From Pseudaestuariivita atlantica (lineage in GTDB: Bacteria > Pseudomonadota > Alphaproteobacteria > Rhodobacterales > Rhodobacteraceae), in contig NZ_AQQZ01000008.1 of NCBI RefSeq assembly GCF_001205715.1, positions 62,001-126,000 on the forward strand: DNA of 64,000 nucleotides, read 5' to 3'. The notes beneath the pieces were generated by a model, which saw only the letters and a list, made by a program, of their open reading frames with translations, was not told the DNA's origin and searched no databases. Every line of letters starts with the position of its first letter. Within the stretch, counting starts at the first letter, position 1. The translations under genes and the position numbers were made by a program. Below, piece by piece: positions 1 to 8,057 of this stretch.

Positions 1-62
1 GGTCGGCTGACGAGCAGCCGACCTACATCACCGCGCGTAGGTCGGCTGCTTGCCAGCCGACC
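1..62. repeat. REP-like palindrome doublet (pair 1)
   Basis: Two inverted repeats with arms GGTCGGCTG and CAGCCGACC lie at 1-23 and 40-62, each with a 5-base loop. The outer flanks carry GTAG (37-40) or its complement CTAC. The pair ends 5 bases from the stop of the lactonase-like gene. The same family recurs at 7987-8052 and 38780-38850, always as two copies. The GTAG head is the hallmark of REP elements mobilised by RAYT transposases (known for that family). No RAYT gene is in the window. Confidence 0.75.
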
Positions 63-67
63 CCCCG

Positions 68-937
68 TCAAAACTCGTAGCCGCCGGTATAGACCCCGTG
101 TGGCAAGCCGGGCGTGTCGAGGTCGATGGCAAAAAGGCTGCCCGACATCGGCTGCGCCGCAAGCGCGCCCGCGTCCATGCCCTGCCGCGCCGTGGTGATG
201 AACATGCGCCGCAGGTCCGGCCCGCCGAAGGCCACGCAGGTCACCTGCGGCACCGGCACCTCCACCTGCGCCACCACAGCGCCCGAGCCGTCCCGCGCCT
301 CCACCCGGAACCCCTCCCAGATCGCCGTCCAGAGCCGCCCGTCGGCATCCACTGCCGATCCGTCCGGCAAGCCGTTTTCCACCCGTGCGAAATCGCGGCC
401 AGCGCCGGTGAGGCCACGCGCGGTGTCATAATCATAGGCCCGGATCAGGCCGGTGGGCGTGTCGGTCAGGTACATCACCGCGCCGTCGGGCGAAAAGGCG
501 ATGGAATTGGCGATCCCCACCGGGTCCGCCACCTCCACCACGTCAGGGCCCGCGCGCCAGACCGGGCAGATGGGGGCAAGGTTCTCTTCATCTATCCCGC
601 CCACGACGAACCGCCCCTGCCGGTCGAGCGTGCCGTCATTCATCCGCGTCTTCCGCGCATCGGGCATGTAGGGCCGCAGCATCCGCCGCTCGCCCGTGTC
701 GGGATCAAACCGACACAGGCCATCCTTGAACGCCCCCAGCGCCCCGCCGTCGGCATCGAAGGCAAAGGAACACAGGTCCGCCGCCAGCGGCACCCGCCGC
801 ACCGCACCGCCCTCCACGTCGCAGGACCAGAGCGCCGCGCCATGGATGTCCGTCCAGTAGACCCGCGCATCCGCCACGCGCCAATGCACGCCCTCGCCCA
901 GTTCACACCGGCAATCGACCAGCATCCGCACGTTCAT
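68..937 (-). CDS. SMP-30/gluconolactonase/LRE family protein
   Basis: This 289-residue protein belongs to the six-bladed beta-propeller SMP-30/gluconolactonase family, calcium- or zinc-dependent cytosolic lactonases that open sugar or aromatic-derived lactones. Visible family motifs are the N-terminal ELGEGVHW with the metal-binding Glu, NDGTLDRQGRFVVGG, GIANSIAFSPDG with the metal Asn, and LPDGSAVDADGRLW with the metal Asp. The ATG is chosen because it overlaps the TGA of the upstream dehalogenase gene as ATGA, so the two are translationally coupled. Upstream in-frame codons would run deep into that gene. The substrate cannot be read from sequence. The context suggests hydrolysis of a lactone formed from a dehalogenated compound, which is inference. 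Confidence 0.88.
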   Translation of the reverse strand: MNVRMLVDCRCELGEGVHWRVADARVYWTDIHGAALWSCDVEGGAVRRVPLAADLCSFAFDADGGALGAFKDGLCRFDPDTGERRMLRPYMPDARKTRMNDGTLDRQGRFVVGGIDEENLAPICPVWRAGPDVVEVADPVGIANSIAFSPDGAVMYLTDTPTGLIRAYDYDTARGLTGAGRDFARVENGLPDGSAVDADGRLWTAIWEGFRVEARDGSGAVVAQVEVPVPQVTCVAFGGPDLRRMFITTARQGMDAGALAAQPMSGSLFAIDLDTPGLPHGVYTGGYEF

Positions 938-3900
938 AGCTCCACCTCGATCTCTCCACCCGGTTCCGCCGCGCGGCTCTGGCACAGGATGATCGCATCC
1001 TTGCGCTGCGCCTTCGACAGCACGAAATCGCGATGCTCCACCTCGCCCGAGACCAGCCGCGCCTTGCAGACCCCGCAGATCCCGTCCGAACACTTCACGT
1101 CCACCTTGCAGCCACCCGCGTTCAGCACGTCCGCCGCCGTCTGGTCCGCCGCCACCTCGAACCGCCGCCCATCGCTCAGCTTCACCGTGAAGGGGTGGTT
1201 TTCATATTCCGGCGCTTCGGGGACCGAGAAATACTCCAGGTGCCGCGCCTCTTCCGGCACGCCCGCCGCCTCCGCCGCCTCCATCACCGCGTCCATGTAG
1301 GCGTCGGGTCCGCAGGTATAGACATGCGCGCCCTCGGGCAGCCCGGCCATGAGGCCCGGCAGATCCGCCCGCGTCCCCTCCTCCGACACGTGCACCTGTA
1401 CCTTCCCGGCCCATGGCGCGGCTTTCAGCATCGCCTCGAACCCCGCGCGGGCGCGGCTCGGAACCGAGTAATGCAGCGCGAAATCGCGGCCCAGCGCGTG
1501 CAGGCGGTGGGCAAAGGCCACCATCGGCGTGATCCCGATCCCGCCCCCCATCAGCAGCGAAAACGGCGCGTTTTCAACAAGATCAAAATGTTTGATCGGC
1601 TTCGAGATGAAGATGCGCCGCCCCTCGCTGAAGATCCGGTGCATCAGGGCCGATCCGCCCTCGCCCGCATCCTCCCGCAGCACCGCGATCTCGTATTGCG
1701 ACCGGTCCGCCGGATCGCCGCACATCGAGTATTGCCGCAGGAATTCCGGCGCGACGACGATATCCAGATGCCCACCCGCCGTCCATTCCGGCAAATCCCG
1801 CCCCTCGGGATCGCGCAGCACGTAGCGCGTGATATCCTCCGTCAGCCGCTCCACCCCCGCCACCACGACCGGCAGCACCGGCGCGTCCCCCGGCACGGTA
1901 AAGCGATGCACCGCGCTGTCATCCCCCCGCTCCAGCCGCAGCTTGTATTCCCGCGCCGTGACCATGGCCTGGTACGCCTCGATCCCCGCCTCTCGGTCCA
2001 TCGGGAACGGGTACGGCCAGGGCGGAGGCGCCAGCGGCGCGGGGTAGACGGCGAGCGTCTGGTCCTCGTACCTGAGGTCGAGGTCTTTCTGTAACCCCCT
2101 GCGATTGAGCGCATGTTTCGACGGACGGTACGCCCCGTCCTCCTGCAACTCGATATCCCACCACCACTTCTTGACGTCGTTCAACCCGCCCCGCCCGGCA
2201 GCATCGTCCAGCTTCGCCAGAACGGGCGCGGCCGCCGGCACGTTCATCGCCGCCCAGCGGAACGGGCGTTCGGCAAAGAGCCCCTCCAGGTTCCACGGAC
2301 AGGTCTTCATGCACCGCCCACACATCGCGCCACCGGGCGTGGTGATCCGGTAGGTCGCGCATTTCTGGCTGTCGGATTTCCAGATCTCGTAGCCGTTGAA
2401 CATCAGCTTCGGCCCAGCGGTAATCGCCCCCGACGGACATTCCCGCGCGCACTTGTTGCAGCTCTCGCAGAACCGCTGGAGGCCGAAATCGATGGGCCTG
2501 TCATGCGCCAAGGGCAGGTCTGTCGTCACCACGCCGGACTTCAGCCGCGGCCCCAGGAAGGGGTTCAAAATCACCTCCCCGATCCGGCTCACCTCCCCCA
2601 GCCCCGACAAAAGCAGAAGCGGAGGCTGCAGCACCTCCCCGTCCATCACCGTATGCGCCTTGGCCGCATAGCCGAGGTTTCTCAGATGCTTGGCAATCAC
2701 CCCACCCAGCAGCGAGAACCGCAGATACGCCCGCATCGACTGCGCGACGCTGATCCAGTCGTCGCCCGATGCGCCCTCCATCGTCTCGAACCCCTGGTCG
2801 ACGATCATCGACACGGCTTCGCCCTGGCTGGGCACGATCGGATCGCCCCGCGCGTCATGGCTGTACCACGTCCAGTCCGGACAGCGGCTGACGCCCACCG
2901 CATCCACACCCAGGAAATAGCTCGCCGCCTTGATCCCCGCGCTCGCCTCTTCCGGCGACAGCGGCACCGGGTCCGGCGCGGGCTCCCCGTCCTGCAACAG
3001 CACGAAAGCCCCCAGCGCCCGCCGCTGCGCAAAGGACGGCGCGGCCTTCCGCGCATAATGCCCGCCCTTCGCCCCGTCCTGCACGGACTTGCCCATGTCC
3101 CCGAATTGCGCCCGCGCGAACATGTCGGCGCGCTTCGGAACCCGCGCCACGCGCGCCTCGTCGATATAGGTGGTGGGCTCATCCACCCGCTTCAGCGTCT
3201 CGAACGGATGCGCGCCCTGCGCGTAATCCCGCCGCCGATAGGGATCGCGGTTCAGCGCCGACTTCGCATGCCCCATGCCCAGCCACCAGCCGGGCCGCTG
3301 CACCGGCTGCTCCGCCATCGCCGCCAGCGGCCGGTCATGCGCCAGCTCCATGTCCGTCGTCACGCAGGCCAGCCCGAACCGTTCACCCAGCCACGGCGCT
3401 TCGCCGCCCTCGGTCAGCCCCGCCGCCTCGGCCACCAGCGCAAGGTCCACGTCCGAGGCCGCACCCGTATGCGCCCGCGCCTGCCAGCCCAGAAGACGGA
3501 TATACTGAGCCAGCACCACCGCGATCTCGGCCCCGCGCAGGCAGGCCCGCTGCGCCTGCGCGCCCGCGATCCACCCGTATCCCGGCTCGTCCGGCTTTGG
3601 GTCGCGATGATGCTCGATCAGAAAGACCAGCGCGGTGGGATGCTCTCCCATCGGCTCCGGCGGCGCGCTCATCGCCTCCTTCAACTCCGCCATGATCACG
3701 TCGATGCCCGAGGCCAGCGTCTTGGTCTGCCGCGTGCGTAACGCCTCGGCCAACCTTGCCACCTCCGGGTTCACCCACGGCTCCGCCAGCCGCGCCTCGG
3801 TTGGCACCGGCCCGATCCCCACCATCGACGCGTCGCTGAAATAGCCGAACGCCTTCAGATGCTCCGCCCGCGCGCGCGGGTCAGCCGGTATCTCCGCCCG

Positions 3901-4110
3901 CGCGGTGTTCACCGGCCCGGTCCGGATCGCATCCATCATCGCCTGGAACTCGCCCATCGCGTTCACGATGCTCTCGCGCCTCGGATCGCTGAACACCACC
4001 GGCTCCGCGCGCGGGATATCCACCCGCGCCGCGCCCCCACGCCGCTTCAACCGCTCAAGCGGATAAGGTCCCATATGAACGGGCCTGCGAGCATCTGAGA
4101 AAAGCTTCAT
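934..4110 (-). CDS. rdhA: Self-sufficient reductive dehalogenase: RdhA core fused to FAD/NAD(P)H reductase and [2Fe-2S] ferredoxin
   Basis: This 1058-residue protein probably removes halogen reductively with cobalamin, in the cytosol, using its own electron-transfer domains. Two 4Fe-4S motifs follow the cobalamin region: CESCNKCARECP near residue 547 and a CGRCMKTCP group near 597. A phthalate-dioxygenase-reductase-type module follows: RQYS flavin motif near 790, GGGIGITP nucleotide motif near 853, then YTCGPD. A plant-type [2Fe-2S] domain ends the protein (KCSDGICGVC near 1015, distal LCQSRA). The architecture matches the respiration-independent group (BhbA and NpRdhA, from memory). No Tat signal and no RdhB anchor gene are present. 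The ATG at 4110 is preferred over a TTG at 4146. Substrate unknown; an epoxyqueuosine-reductase-like role is unlikely given the fusion. Confidence 0.85.
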   Translation of the reverse strand: MKLFSDARRPVHMGPYPLERLKRRGGAARVDIPRAEPVVFSDPRRESIVNAMGEFQAMMDAIRTGPVNTARAEIPADPRARAEHLKAFGYFSDASMVGIGPVPTEARLAEPWVNPEVARLAEALRTRQTKTLASGIDVIMAELKEAMSAPPEPMGEHPTALVFLIEHHRDPKPDEPGYGWIAGAQAQRACLRGAEIAVVLAQYIRLLGWQARAHTGAASDVDLALVAEAAGLTEGGEAPWLGERFGLACVTTDMELAHDRPLAAMAEQPVQRPGWWLGMGHAKSALNRDPYRRRDYAQGAHPFETLKRVDEPTTYIDEARVARVPKRADMFARAQFGDMGKSVQDGAKGGHYARKAAPSFAQRRALGAFVLLQDGEPAPDPVPLSPEEASAGIKAASYFLGVDAVGVSRCPDWTWYSHDARGDPIVPSQGEAVSMIVDQGFETMEGASGDDWISVAQSMRAYLRFSLLGGVIAKHLRNLGYAAKAHTVMDGEVLQPPLLLLSGLGEVSRIGEVILNPFLGPRLKSGVVTTDLPLAHDRPIDFGLQRFCESCNKCARECPSGAITAGPKLMFNGYEIWKSDSQKCATYRITTPGGAMCGRCMKTCPWNLEGLFAERPFRWAAMNVPAAAPVLAKLDDAAGRGGLNDVKKWWWDIELQEDGAYRPSKHALNRRGLQKDLDLRYEDQTLAVYPAPLAPPPWPYPFPMDREAGIEAYQAMVTAREYKLRLERGDDSAVHRFTVPGDAPVLPVVVAGVERLTEDITRYVLRDPEGRDLPEWTAGGHLDIVVAPEFLRQYSMCGDPADRSQYEIAVLREDAGEGGSALMHRIFSEGRRIFISKPIKHFDLVENAPFSLLMGGGIGITPMVAFAHRLHALGRDFALHYSVPSRARAGFEAMLKAAPWAGKVQVHVSEEGTRADLPGLMAGLPEGAHVYTCGPDAYMDAVMEAAEAAGVPEEARHLEYFSVPEAPEYENHPFTVKLSDGRRFEVAADQTAADVLNAGGCKVDVKCSDGICGVCKARLVSGEVEHRDFVLSKAQRKDAIILCQSRAAEPGGEIEVEL

Positions 4111-4193
4111 GCGCCGCACACCACCACGCACGCCGCCCTGTTGCAATCACCAAAACCCGCGTCCATCGTCGCCCCGATCCAAAGGAGACGAAC

Positions 4194-4574
4194 ATGGACA
4201 CCGACCTCTTCGAAACCGGCCTCGCGCAACGCCGCGCCACCCTCGGCGCGGACTACGTGGATGCCAACCTCGCCGCCGCCGACGACTTCCCCCGCCCCTT
4301 CCAGGAAGCGATGACCGCATGGTGCTGGGGCTTCGGCTGGGGCGACGACGCGATCGACGCCAAGACGCGCTCGATGATGAACCTCACGATGCTCGGCGCG
4401 CTCGGCCGCCTGCACGAATGGGAAACCCACTGCCGCGGCGCGCTGACCAACGGCGTCTCCAAGGAGGAAATCCGCGCCATCATCCACGTCATCGGCATCT
4501 ATTGCGGCGTGCCCATGGCGCTCGAATGCTTCCGCGTCGCCCGCCGCGTGCTCGAGGAAGCCGGCGAACTCTGA
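4194..4574 (+). CDS. Carboxymuconolactone decarboxylase (CMD) family protein
   Basis: This 126-residue protein has the length and helical pattern of the CMD/PcaC family, which includes 4-carboxymuconolactone decarboxylase and AhpD-like peroxidases. The region HEWETHCRGALTNGVSKEEI corresponds to the family core with its conserved His, Gly and EEI. A lone Cys sits where AhpD has a CxxC pair, so a peroxidase role is less likely. A strong ribosome site (AAGGAGA) lies 8 bases before the ATG. The gene is divergent from the dehalogenase fusion, with 83 bases between the starts, so they may share a control region. A role in breaking down a dehalogenated aromatic product is inferred only from position. 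Confidence 0.85.
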   Translation: MDTDLFETGLAQRRATLGADYVDANLAAADDFPRPFQEAMTAWCWGFGWGDDAIDAKTRSMMNLTMLGALGRLHEWETHCRGALTNGVSKEEIRAIIHVIGIYCGVPMALECFRVARRVLEEAGEL

Positions 4575-4577
4575 CCG

Positions 4578-4609
4578 CTTCTTCTCTTTGAAAATATGTC
4601 CCCCGGAGG
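4578..4609 (+). repeat. Dispersed CTTCTTC/CCGGAGG element, copy 1
   Basis: A block reading CTTCTTCTC, TTTGAAAATATGTC, CCCCGGAGG begins 3 bases after the stop of the CMD-like gene. Related copies lie at 29498-29530 and, on the minus strand, at 61434-61470, also just after a stop codon. It has no strong hairpin, so its function is unknown. Confidence 0.6.
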
Positions 4610-4688
4610 GCCGGCCCGCCCCACGCTCCCCGCGCGGTCAAAATGGCCGCCGGCCCGCCACCTTCGCGCCAGACCCAAGCGCGCGGCA

Positions 4689-5597
4689 TCAGCCGCGCTC
4701 CTTTTGGTACACCCGCGCCATCAGAAGCGGCGTCAGGAACATCGGGATCTGGTAGCAGCCAAGGAAGGCCAGCACCGGCGCCATCGTGACAGGGTCCAGC
4801 GCCACGAGGAAGAGCGACATGTTGCGGTTGCCCGCCACCACCGCCACGTCGACCGACCCGCTCCACCGCCACGCCACCAGTTGCACGCCGATATTCGCCG
4901 CGAACGCCGCCCCGAGCCACGACAAGAGCCGCACCGGGCTCTCGCTCCACGTCGCCGCCACCGCCGGCATCAGCGCCACGACGAACACCGCCAGCAATAG
5001 CGCGTTCGCCGCGTCCACCCGCACCAGCGCCCGCGCGCCCACCGCGCCCGACAGGTGCCGCAGGACCAGCCCCGCACCCACCGCGCCGCCCACGATCAGC
5101 GCCAGCAGCAGCGCCGCGCGCACCGCCTCGACAAACCCCGCCCCGCCGAAGGCGAGCCACAGGACCGGCACCACGGTGACCGGCAGCGCGATGCTGCCCA
5201 GCACCAGCAGCCCCATCGCCCGCGCGCCCGTCCCGCCCAGCATCTGGCAGAGCGCGGGGGCCGACATGATCGAAGGCGCCGCCAGCATCAGGACCAGCGA
5301 CAGCGTCAGCGGATGCCCGGACACCCCCGCAATCCCCGCCACCGCGATCACCAGCAGCGGCAAGACAAGCTGAAGGCCTAGCACCAGTGACAGGTCGCGC
5401 CCCGCCACCCGGCCCAGCCCCGCAACCAGCCCCGGCCCGATCCGGAACGCGGTGAGCGCGAGGATCGCCAACACCATCCAGCGCAGCCACGGCGTCAGCA
5501 CCGCCGCAACGGACGGAAAGGCGATGCCCGCGACCAGCCCCGCCACCAGCACCCAGCGCGCCTGCCGCGCGATCAGCATGGCAAGCGCGTCACCCAC
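4689..5597 (-). CDS. Ten-helix membrane protein, BASS (bile acid:sodium symporter)-like
   Basis: This is a 302-residue protein made almost entirely of hydrophobic segments, about ten by eye. Its length and features such as AAPSIMSAP, GSIALPVT and AVVAGNRNMSLFL resemble the BASS transporter superfamily, but I cannot confirm membership by eye. It starts with GTG 27 bases after the dctM stop; an ATG at 5579 is an alternative. It is last in the DadA-TRAP gene series, so it may move a related organic acid or a pathway product across the inner membrane. That role is inference. Confidence 0.6.
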   Translation of the reverse strand: MGDALAMLIARQARWVLVAGLVAGIAFPSVAAVLTPWLRWMVLAILALTAFRIGPGLVAGLGRVAGRDLSLVLGLQLVLPLLVIAVAGIAGVSGHPLTLSLVLMLAAPSIMSAPALCQMLGGTGARAMGLLVLGSIALPVTVVPVLWLAFGGAGFVEAVRAALLLALIVGGAVGAGLVLRHLSGAVGARALVRVDAANALLLAVFVVALMPAVAATWSESPVRLLSWLGAAFAANIGVQLVAWRWSGSVDVAVVAGNRNMSLFLVALDPVTMAPVLAFLGCYQIPMFLTPLLMARVYQKERG

Positions 5598-5624
5598 GGC
5601 GCAGGCCCACGGCGCGCAATGCCG

Positions 5625-6929
5625 CTACCTCTGCCGGATATTCTCGGGCAGCCATGTTGCGATTTCCGGGAACCAGATCAGCACGAAGACCATCAGCACC
5701 ATGATAAGGAACATCGGGATCGCGGCCTTGGCGATATAGGACATCTCGTGATCGGTCATGCCCTGCAGCACGAACAGGTTGAACCCGATGGGCGGCGTGA
5801 TCTGCGCCATCTCGACCACCACGACGATGAAGATGCCGAACCAGATCAGGTCGATCCCCGCCTCGCGGATCATCGGCTCGACCACCGCCATGGTCAGCAC
5901 CACGGAACTGATCCCGTCAAGGAAACAGCCCAGGATGATGTAGAAGACCAGGAGCACTATCAGCAACTCGAACCGCGTCAGGTCCCACTGTGCGATCAGG
6001 TCGGCCAGCCCGCGCGGCAACCCGGTGAACCCCATCGACAACGACAGGAACGCGGCACCCGCGAGGATCAGGGCAATCATCGCGCTGGTCCGCGTGGCCC
6101 CCATCAGGCTTTCGGTGAACGTGGTCCAGTTCAGCGACCCCTGCGACGCCGCCAGCACAAGCGAGCCGATCACGCCGAACGCCGCCGCTTCGGTCGCGGT
6201 GGCAAAGCCAAGGTACATCGACCCGATCACCAGCAGGATCAGGCAGATCACCGGCAGCAGAAACCGCGAATTGGCCACCTTCTGGGCGAAGGTCAGGGGC
6301 GGCTCGGCATCGGGGTTCCAGCGGGTCGACACCCGGCTCATGATCGCGACATAGGCCATGAACATCGCCGCAAGGATCAGCCCCGGCAGGATACCCGCGA
6401 AGAACAGCTTGGAGATGGATTCGTTGATCGTCACACCATAGACGATCAGCGTCAGCGAGGGCGGGATCATCAGCCCCAACGTCGCCGCGCCCGCCAGCGT
6501 CCCGATCACCATGTTTTCAGGGTAATTGCGCTTGCGCAGTTCCGGGATCGACATCTTCCCCACGGTGGTCAGCGTCGCCGCCGACGACCCCGAAACGGCG
6601 GCAAAGACCGTGCAACCGACGATATTGGTATGCACCAGACCGCCGGGCAACGGCGCCATCCACGGGCTGAGGCCCCGGAACATGTCCTCGGACAATCGCG
6701 TGCGATAAAGGATCTCTCCCATCCAGATGAACATCGGCAGGGCCGTCAGCGTCCACGAGGACGAGGCCGACCAGATCGTCGTCAGCATCACGTCGCCCAC
6801 GGGCCGGGTGGTGAACAGCTCCATCCCGACCCAGGCCACACCCATCAGGGCAAGACCCACCCAGACGCCGGTGCCGAGAAGCGTGAAAAGGACGAAGAGA
6901 AACAGGATGATGATCGATGCGTTTTCCAT
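5625..6929 (-). CDS. dctM: TRAP transporter large permease, DctM family
   Basis: This 434-residue inner-membrane protein is the large, ion-coupled translocation subunit of a tripartite ATP-independent periplasmic transporter. Family-typical stretches are SGSSAATLTTVGKMSIPELRK, TLAGAATLGLMIPPSLTLI near residues 150-175 and the C-terminal QITPPIGFNLFVLQG. About a dozen hydrophobic helices fit the usual DctM topology. The ATG follows the stop of an unusual secreted-protein gene by one base (TGACATG). DctQ and DctP therefore lie upstream in the same operon, separated from dctM by that insert. The substrate is unknown; an organic acid or amino acid is likely from the neighbouring oxidase. Confidence 0.93.
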   Translation of the reverse strand: MENASIIILFLFVLFTLLGTGVWVGLALMGVAWVGMELFTTRPVGDVMLTTIWSASSSWTLTALPMFIWMGEILYRTRLSEDMFRGLSPWMAPLPGGLVHTNIVGCTVFAAVSGSSAATLTTVGKMSIPELRKRNYPENMVIGTLAGAATLGLMIPPSLTLIVYGVTINESISKLFFAGILPGLILAAMFMAYVAIMSRVSTRWNPDAEPPLTFAQKVANSRFLLPVICLILLVIGSMYLGFATATEAAAFGVIGSLVLAASQGSLNWTTFTESLMGATRTSAMIALILAGAAFLSLSMGFTGLPRGLADLIAQWDLTRFELLIVLLVFYIILGCFLDGISSVVLTMAVVEPMIREAGIDLIWFGIFIVVVVEMAQITPPIGFNLFVLQGMTDHEMSYIAKAAIPMFLIMVLMVFVLIWFPEIATWLPENIRQR

Positions 6930-6930
6930 G

Positions 6931-7440
6931 TCACTTCCTCAAGATCACCAGCCTGATACCAGTCGTTTTGACATAAATCGTATTGCCGCGGCGTTTGCCC
7001 TCCGTCTCGAAGATGTCGAGAAGATAAGTGTCAGCGCCTTTTCGATAACTCAGCTTCGTTCCACGACCCTTTTCATTCGCACCCGACTTCTGATCGGTCA
7101 GCTTCAACCCGGCACGCTTGGCTTGTTGGGAGATGACAGGCACGACCTGATCAAAGTACTTGCCGCGCATGAAGAGGGTGCACTGGGACCAGCCACTGTC
7201 ACTGCGCCGTGTCTGGAATTGAAATACTGGCTGCACGGCATTCTGGAAACTGCCGGGCGTTGACTTGCCCCGCGTTCGCACGCCAGCCTTCTTCGCCCTT
7301 TGACGAAAGGCCTGCTTTGAAATGTCGTCGGTCAGGCACACGGGTGCAAAGGCCGAGATGGCCTTACGCACGGATGTGGGCAGGGCCTGCGCGTGGGCCG
7401 CGCTGACGAGGAAAAACAGGAAAACGGTCAGTCTTAACAT
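6931..7440 (-). CDS. Small secreted protein of unknown function inserted in the TRAP operon
   Basis: I do not recognise this 169-residue protein. It begins with a clear signal peptide (MLRLTVFLFFLVSAAHA, cleavage near residue 17), so it should be periplasmic. Two cysteines (in APVCLTDD and SQCTLF) could form a disulfide, and the mature part is rich in Lys and Arg. The ATG is chosen for the signal peptide and lies 10 bases after the dctQ stop. Its own stop is one base before dctM, so it is co-transcribed with the transporter. Base use differs from its neighbours: 94 of 180 bases at 6961-7140 are G or C, against 74 of 120 at 6601-6720 in dctM. This suggests recent acquisition. Confidence 0.8.
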   Translation of the reverse strand: MLRLTVFLFFLVSAAHAQALPTSVRKAISAFAPVCLTDDISKQAFRQRAKKAGVRTRGKSTPGSFQNAVQPVFQFQTRRSDSGWSQCTLFMRGKYFDQVVPVISQQAKRAGLKLTDQKSGANEKGRGTKLSYRKGADTYLLDIFETEGKRRGNTIYVKTTGIRLVILRK

Positions 7441-7450
7441 AACGGTAACC

Positions 7451-7975
7451 TCAATGCGACGGCGCGTCGTCGACGGTGTCGCGACGGATGCGGTTCTGCC
7501 CACGGAAGAGCAGCGAAACCAGGTTGTCGGTCAGCGCGATGGCAAGGATCACGGCCCCCGCCAGCATCAGCGATTGCGGCTGCCACAACAACGTCCGGTC
7601 CTGCCCCTGGCTCACATCCTTGAACTTCCACGACCAATAGACGAACCGGTAGCCGTAATAGACGAAGTACCACATCACCGCCGCGCCCACCGCGAAACAG
7701 AAGGCGTCGAGCCACCGGCGCGCGCCCGGCGACAGCGCGTTCAGCACGATCGACACGCGGATATGGCTGCCCTTGTTCAGCGCGTTGGCAAAGGCGAGGA
7801 ACGACGCCGCCGCCATCGCGTAAGAGGCGTATTCCGGCGCGCCGGGAAAGACCTCCCCGGTCCAGCGCGCCAGCATCTGCAGCACGATCAGGCCGAGGAT
7901 GGCGATCAGGCACAGCGCGGCCATCACGCCCGCGGCAAGGTAAAGCGCGTCCAGCGCGCGGCGGATCTGGGTCAT
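7451..7975 (-). CDS. dctQ: TRAP transporter small permease, DctQ family
   Basis: This 174-residue protein has four hydrophobic helices, the usual DctQ topology, with SASFLAFANALNKGSHIRVSI matching the conserved central loop of the family. DctQ bridges the periplasmic binding protein and DctM in the inner membrane. The ATG is fixed by a GGAGAC ribosome site 5 bases upstream. A REP doublet fills the gap to dctP and touches this ribosome site, so binding protein and membrane subunits may be expressed unequally. Longer in-frame extensions would translate the REP element and are rejected. Confidence 0.92.
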   Translation of the reverse strand: MTQIRRALDALYLAAGVMAALCLIAILGLIVLQMLARWTGEVFPGAPEYASYAMAAASFLAFANALNKGSHIRVSIVLNALSPGARRWLDAFCFAVGAAVMWYFVYYGYRFVYWSWKFKDVSQGQDRTLLWQPQSLMLAGAVILAIALTDNLVSLLFRGQNRIRRDTVDDAPSH

Positions 7976-7986
7976 CGGGCGTCTCC

Positions 7987-8052
7987 GTAGGTCGGCTGGT
8001 TCCCAGCCGACACCGTTTCTGGGGCAGGTCGGCTGGAAACCAGCCGACCTAC
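7987..8052. repeat. REP-like palindrome doublet (pair 2), between dctP and dctQ
   Basis: Two inverted repeats sit head to tail. The first has arms GTCGGCTGG and CCAGCCGAC at about 7991-8011 with GTAG at 7987. The second has 11-base arms AGGTCGGCTGG and CCAGCCGACCT at 8026-8036 and 8040-8050. They lie 6 bases after the dctP stop and abut the GGAGAC ribosome site of dctQ. Known REP hairpins in such gaps protect the upstream message from 3' exonucleases; that role here is inference. Confidence 0.8.
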
Positions 8053-8057
8053 TCCGG

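Noticed and set aside
68-937. SMP-30 gene as the missing galactonolactonase of the galactose operon
   Set aside because: It lies 55 kb away in another operon and is coupled to the dehalogenase gene. The missing lactonase is more likely beyond the right end.
934-4110. Respiratory reductive dehalogenase
   Set aside because: No Tat signal, no RdhB membrane anchor gene, and the protein carries its own NAD(P)H reductase, as in catabolic cytosolic types.
6931-7440. The TRAP insert as a frameshifted or broken gene
   Set aside because: It has an intact frame, signal peptide and tight coupling on both sides, with no sign of decay.
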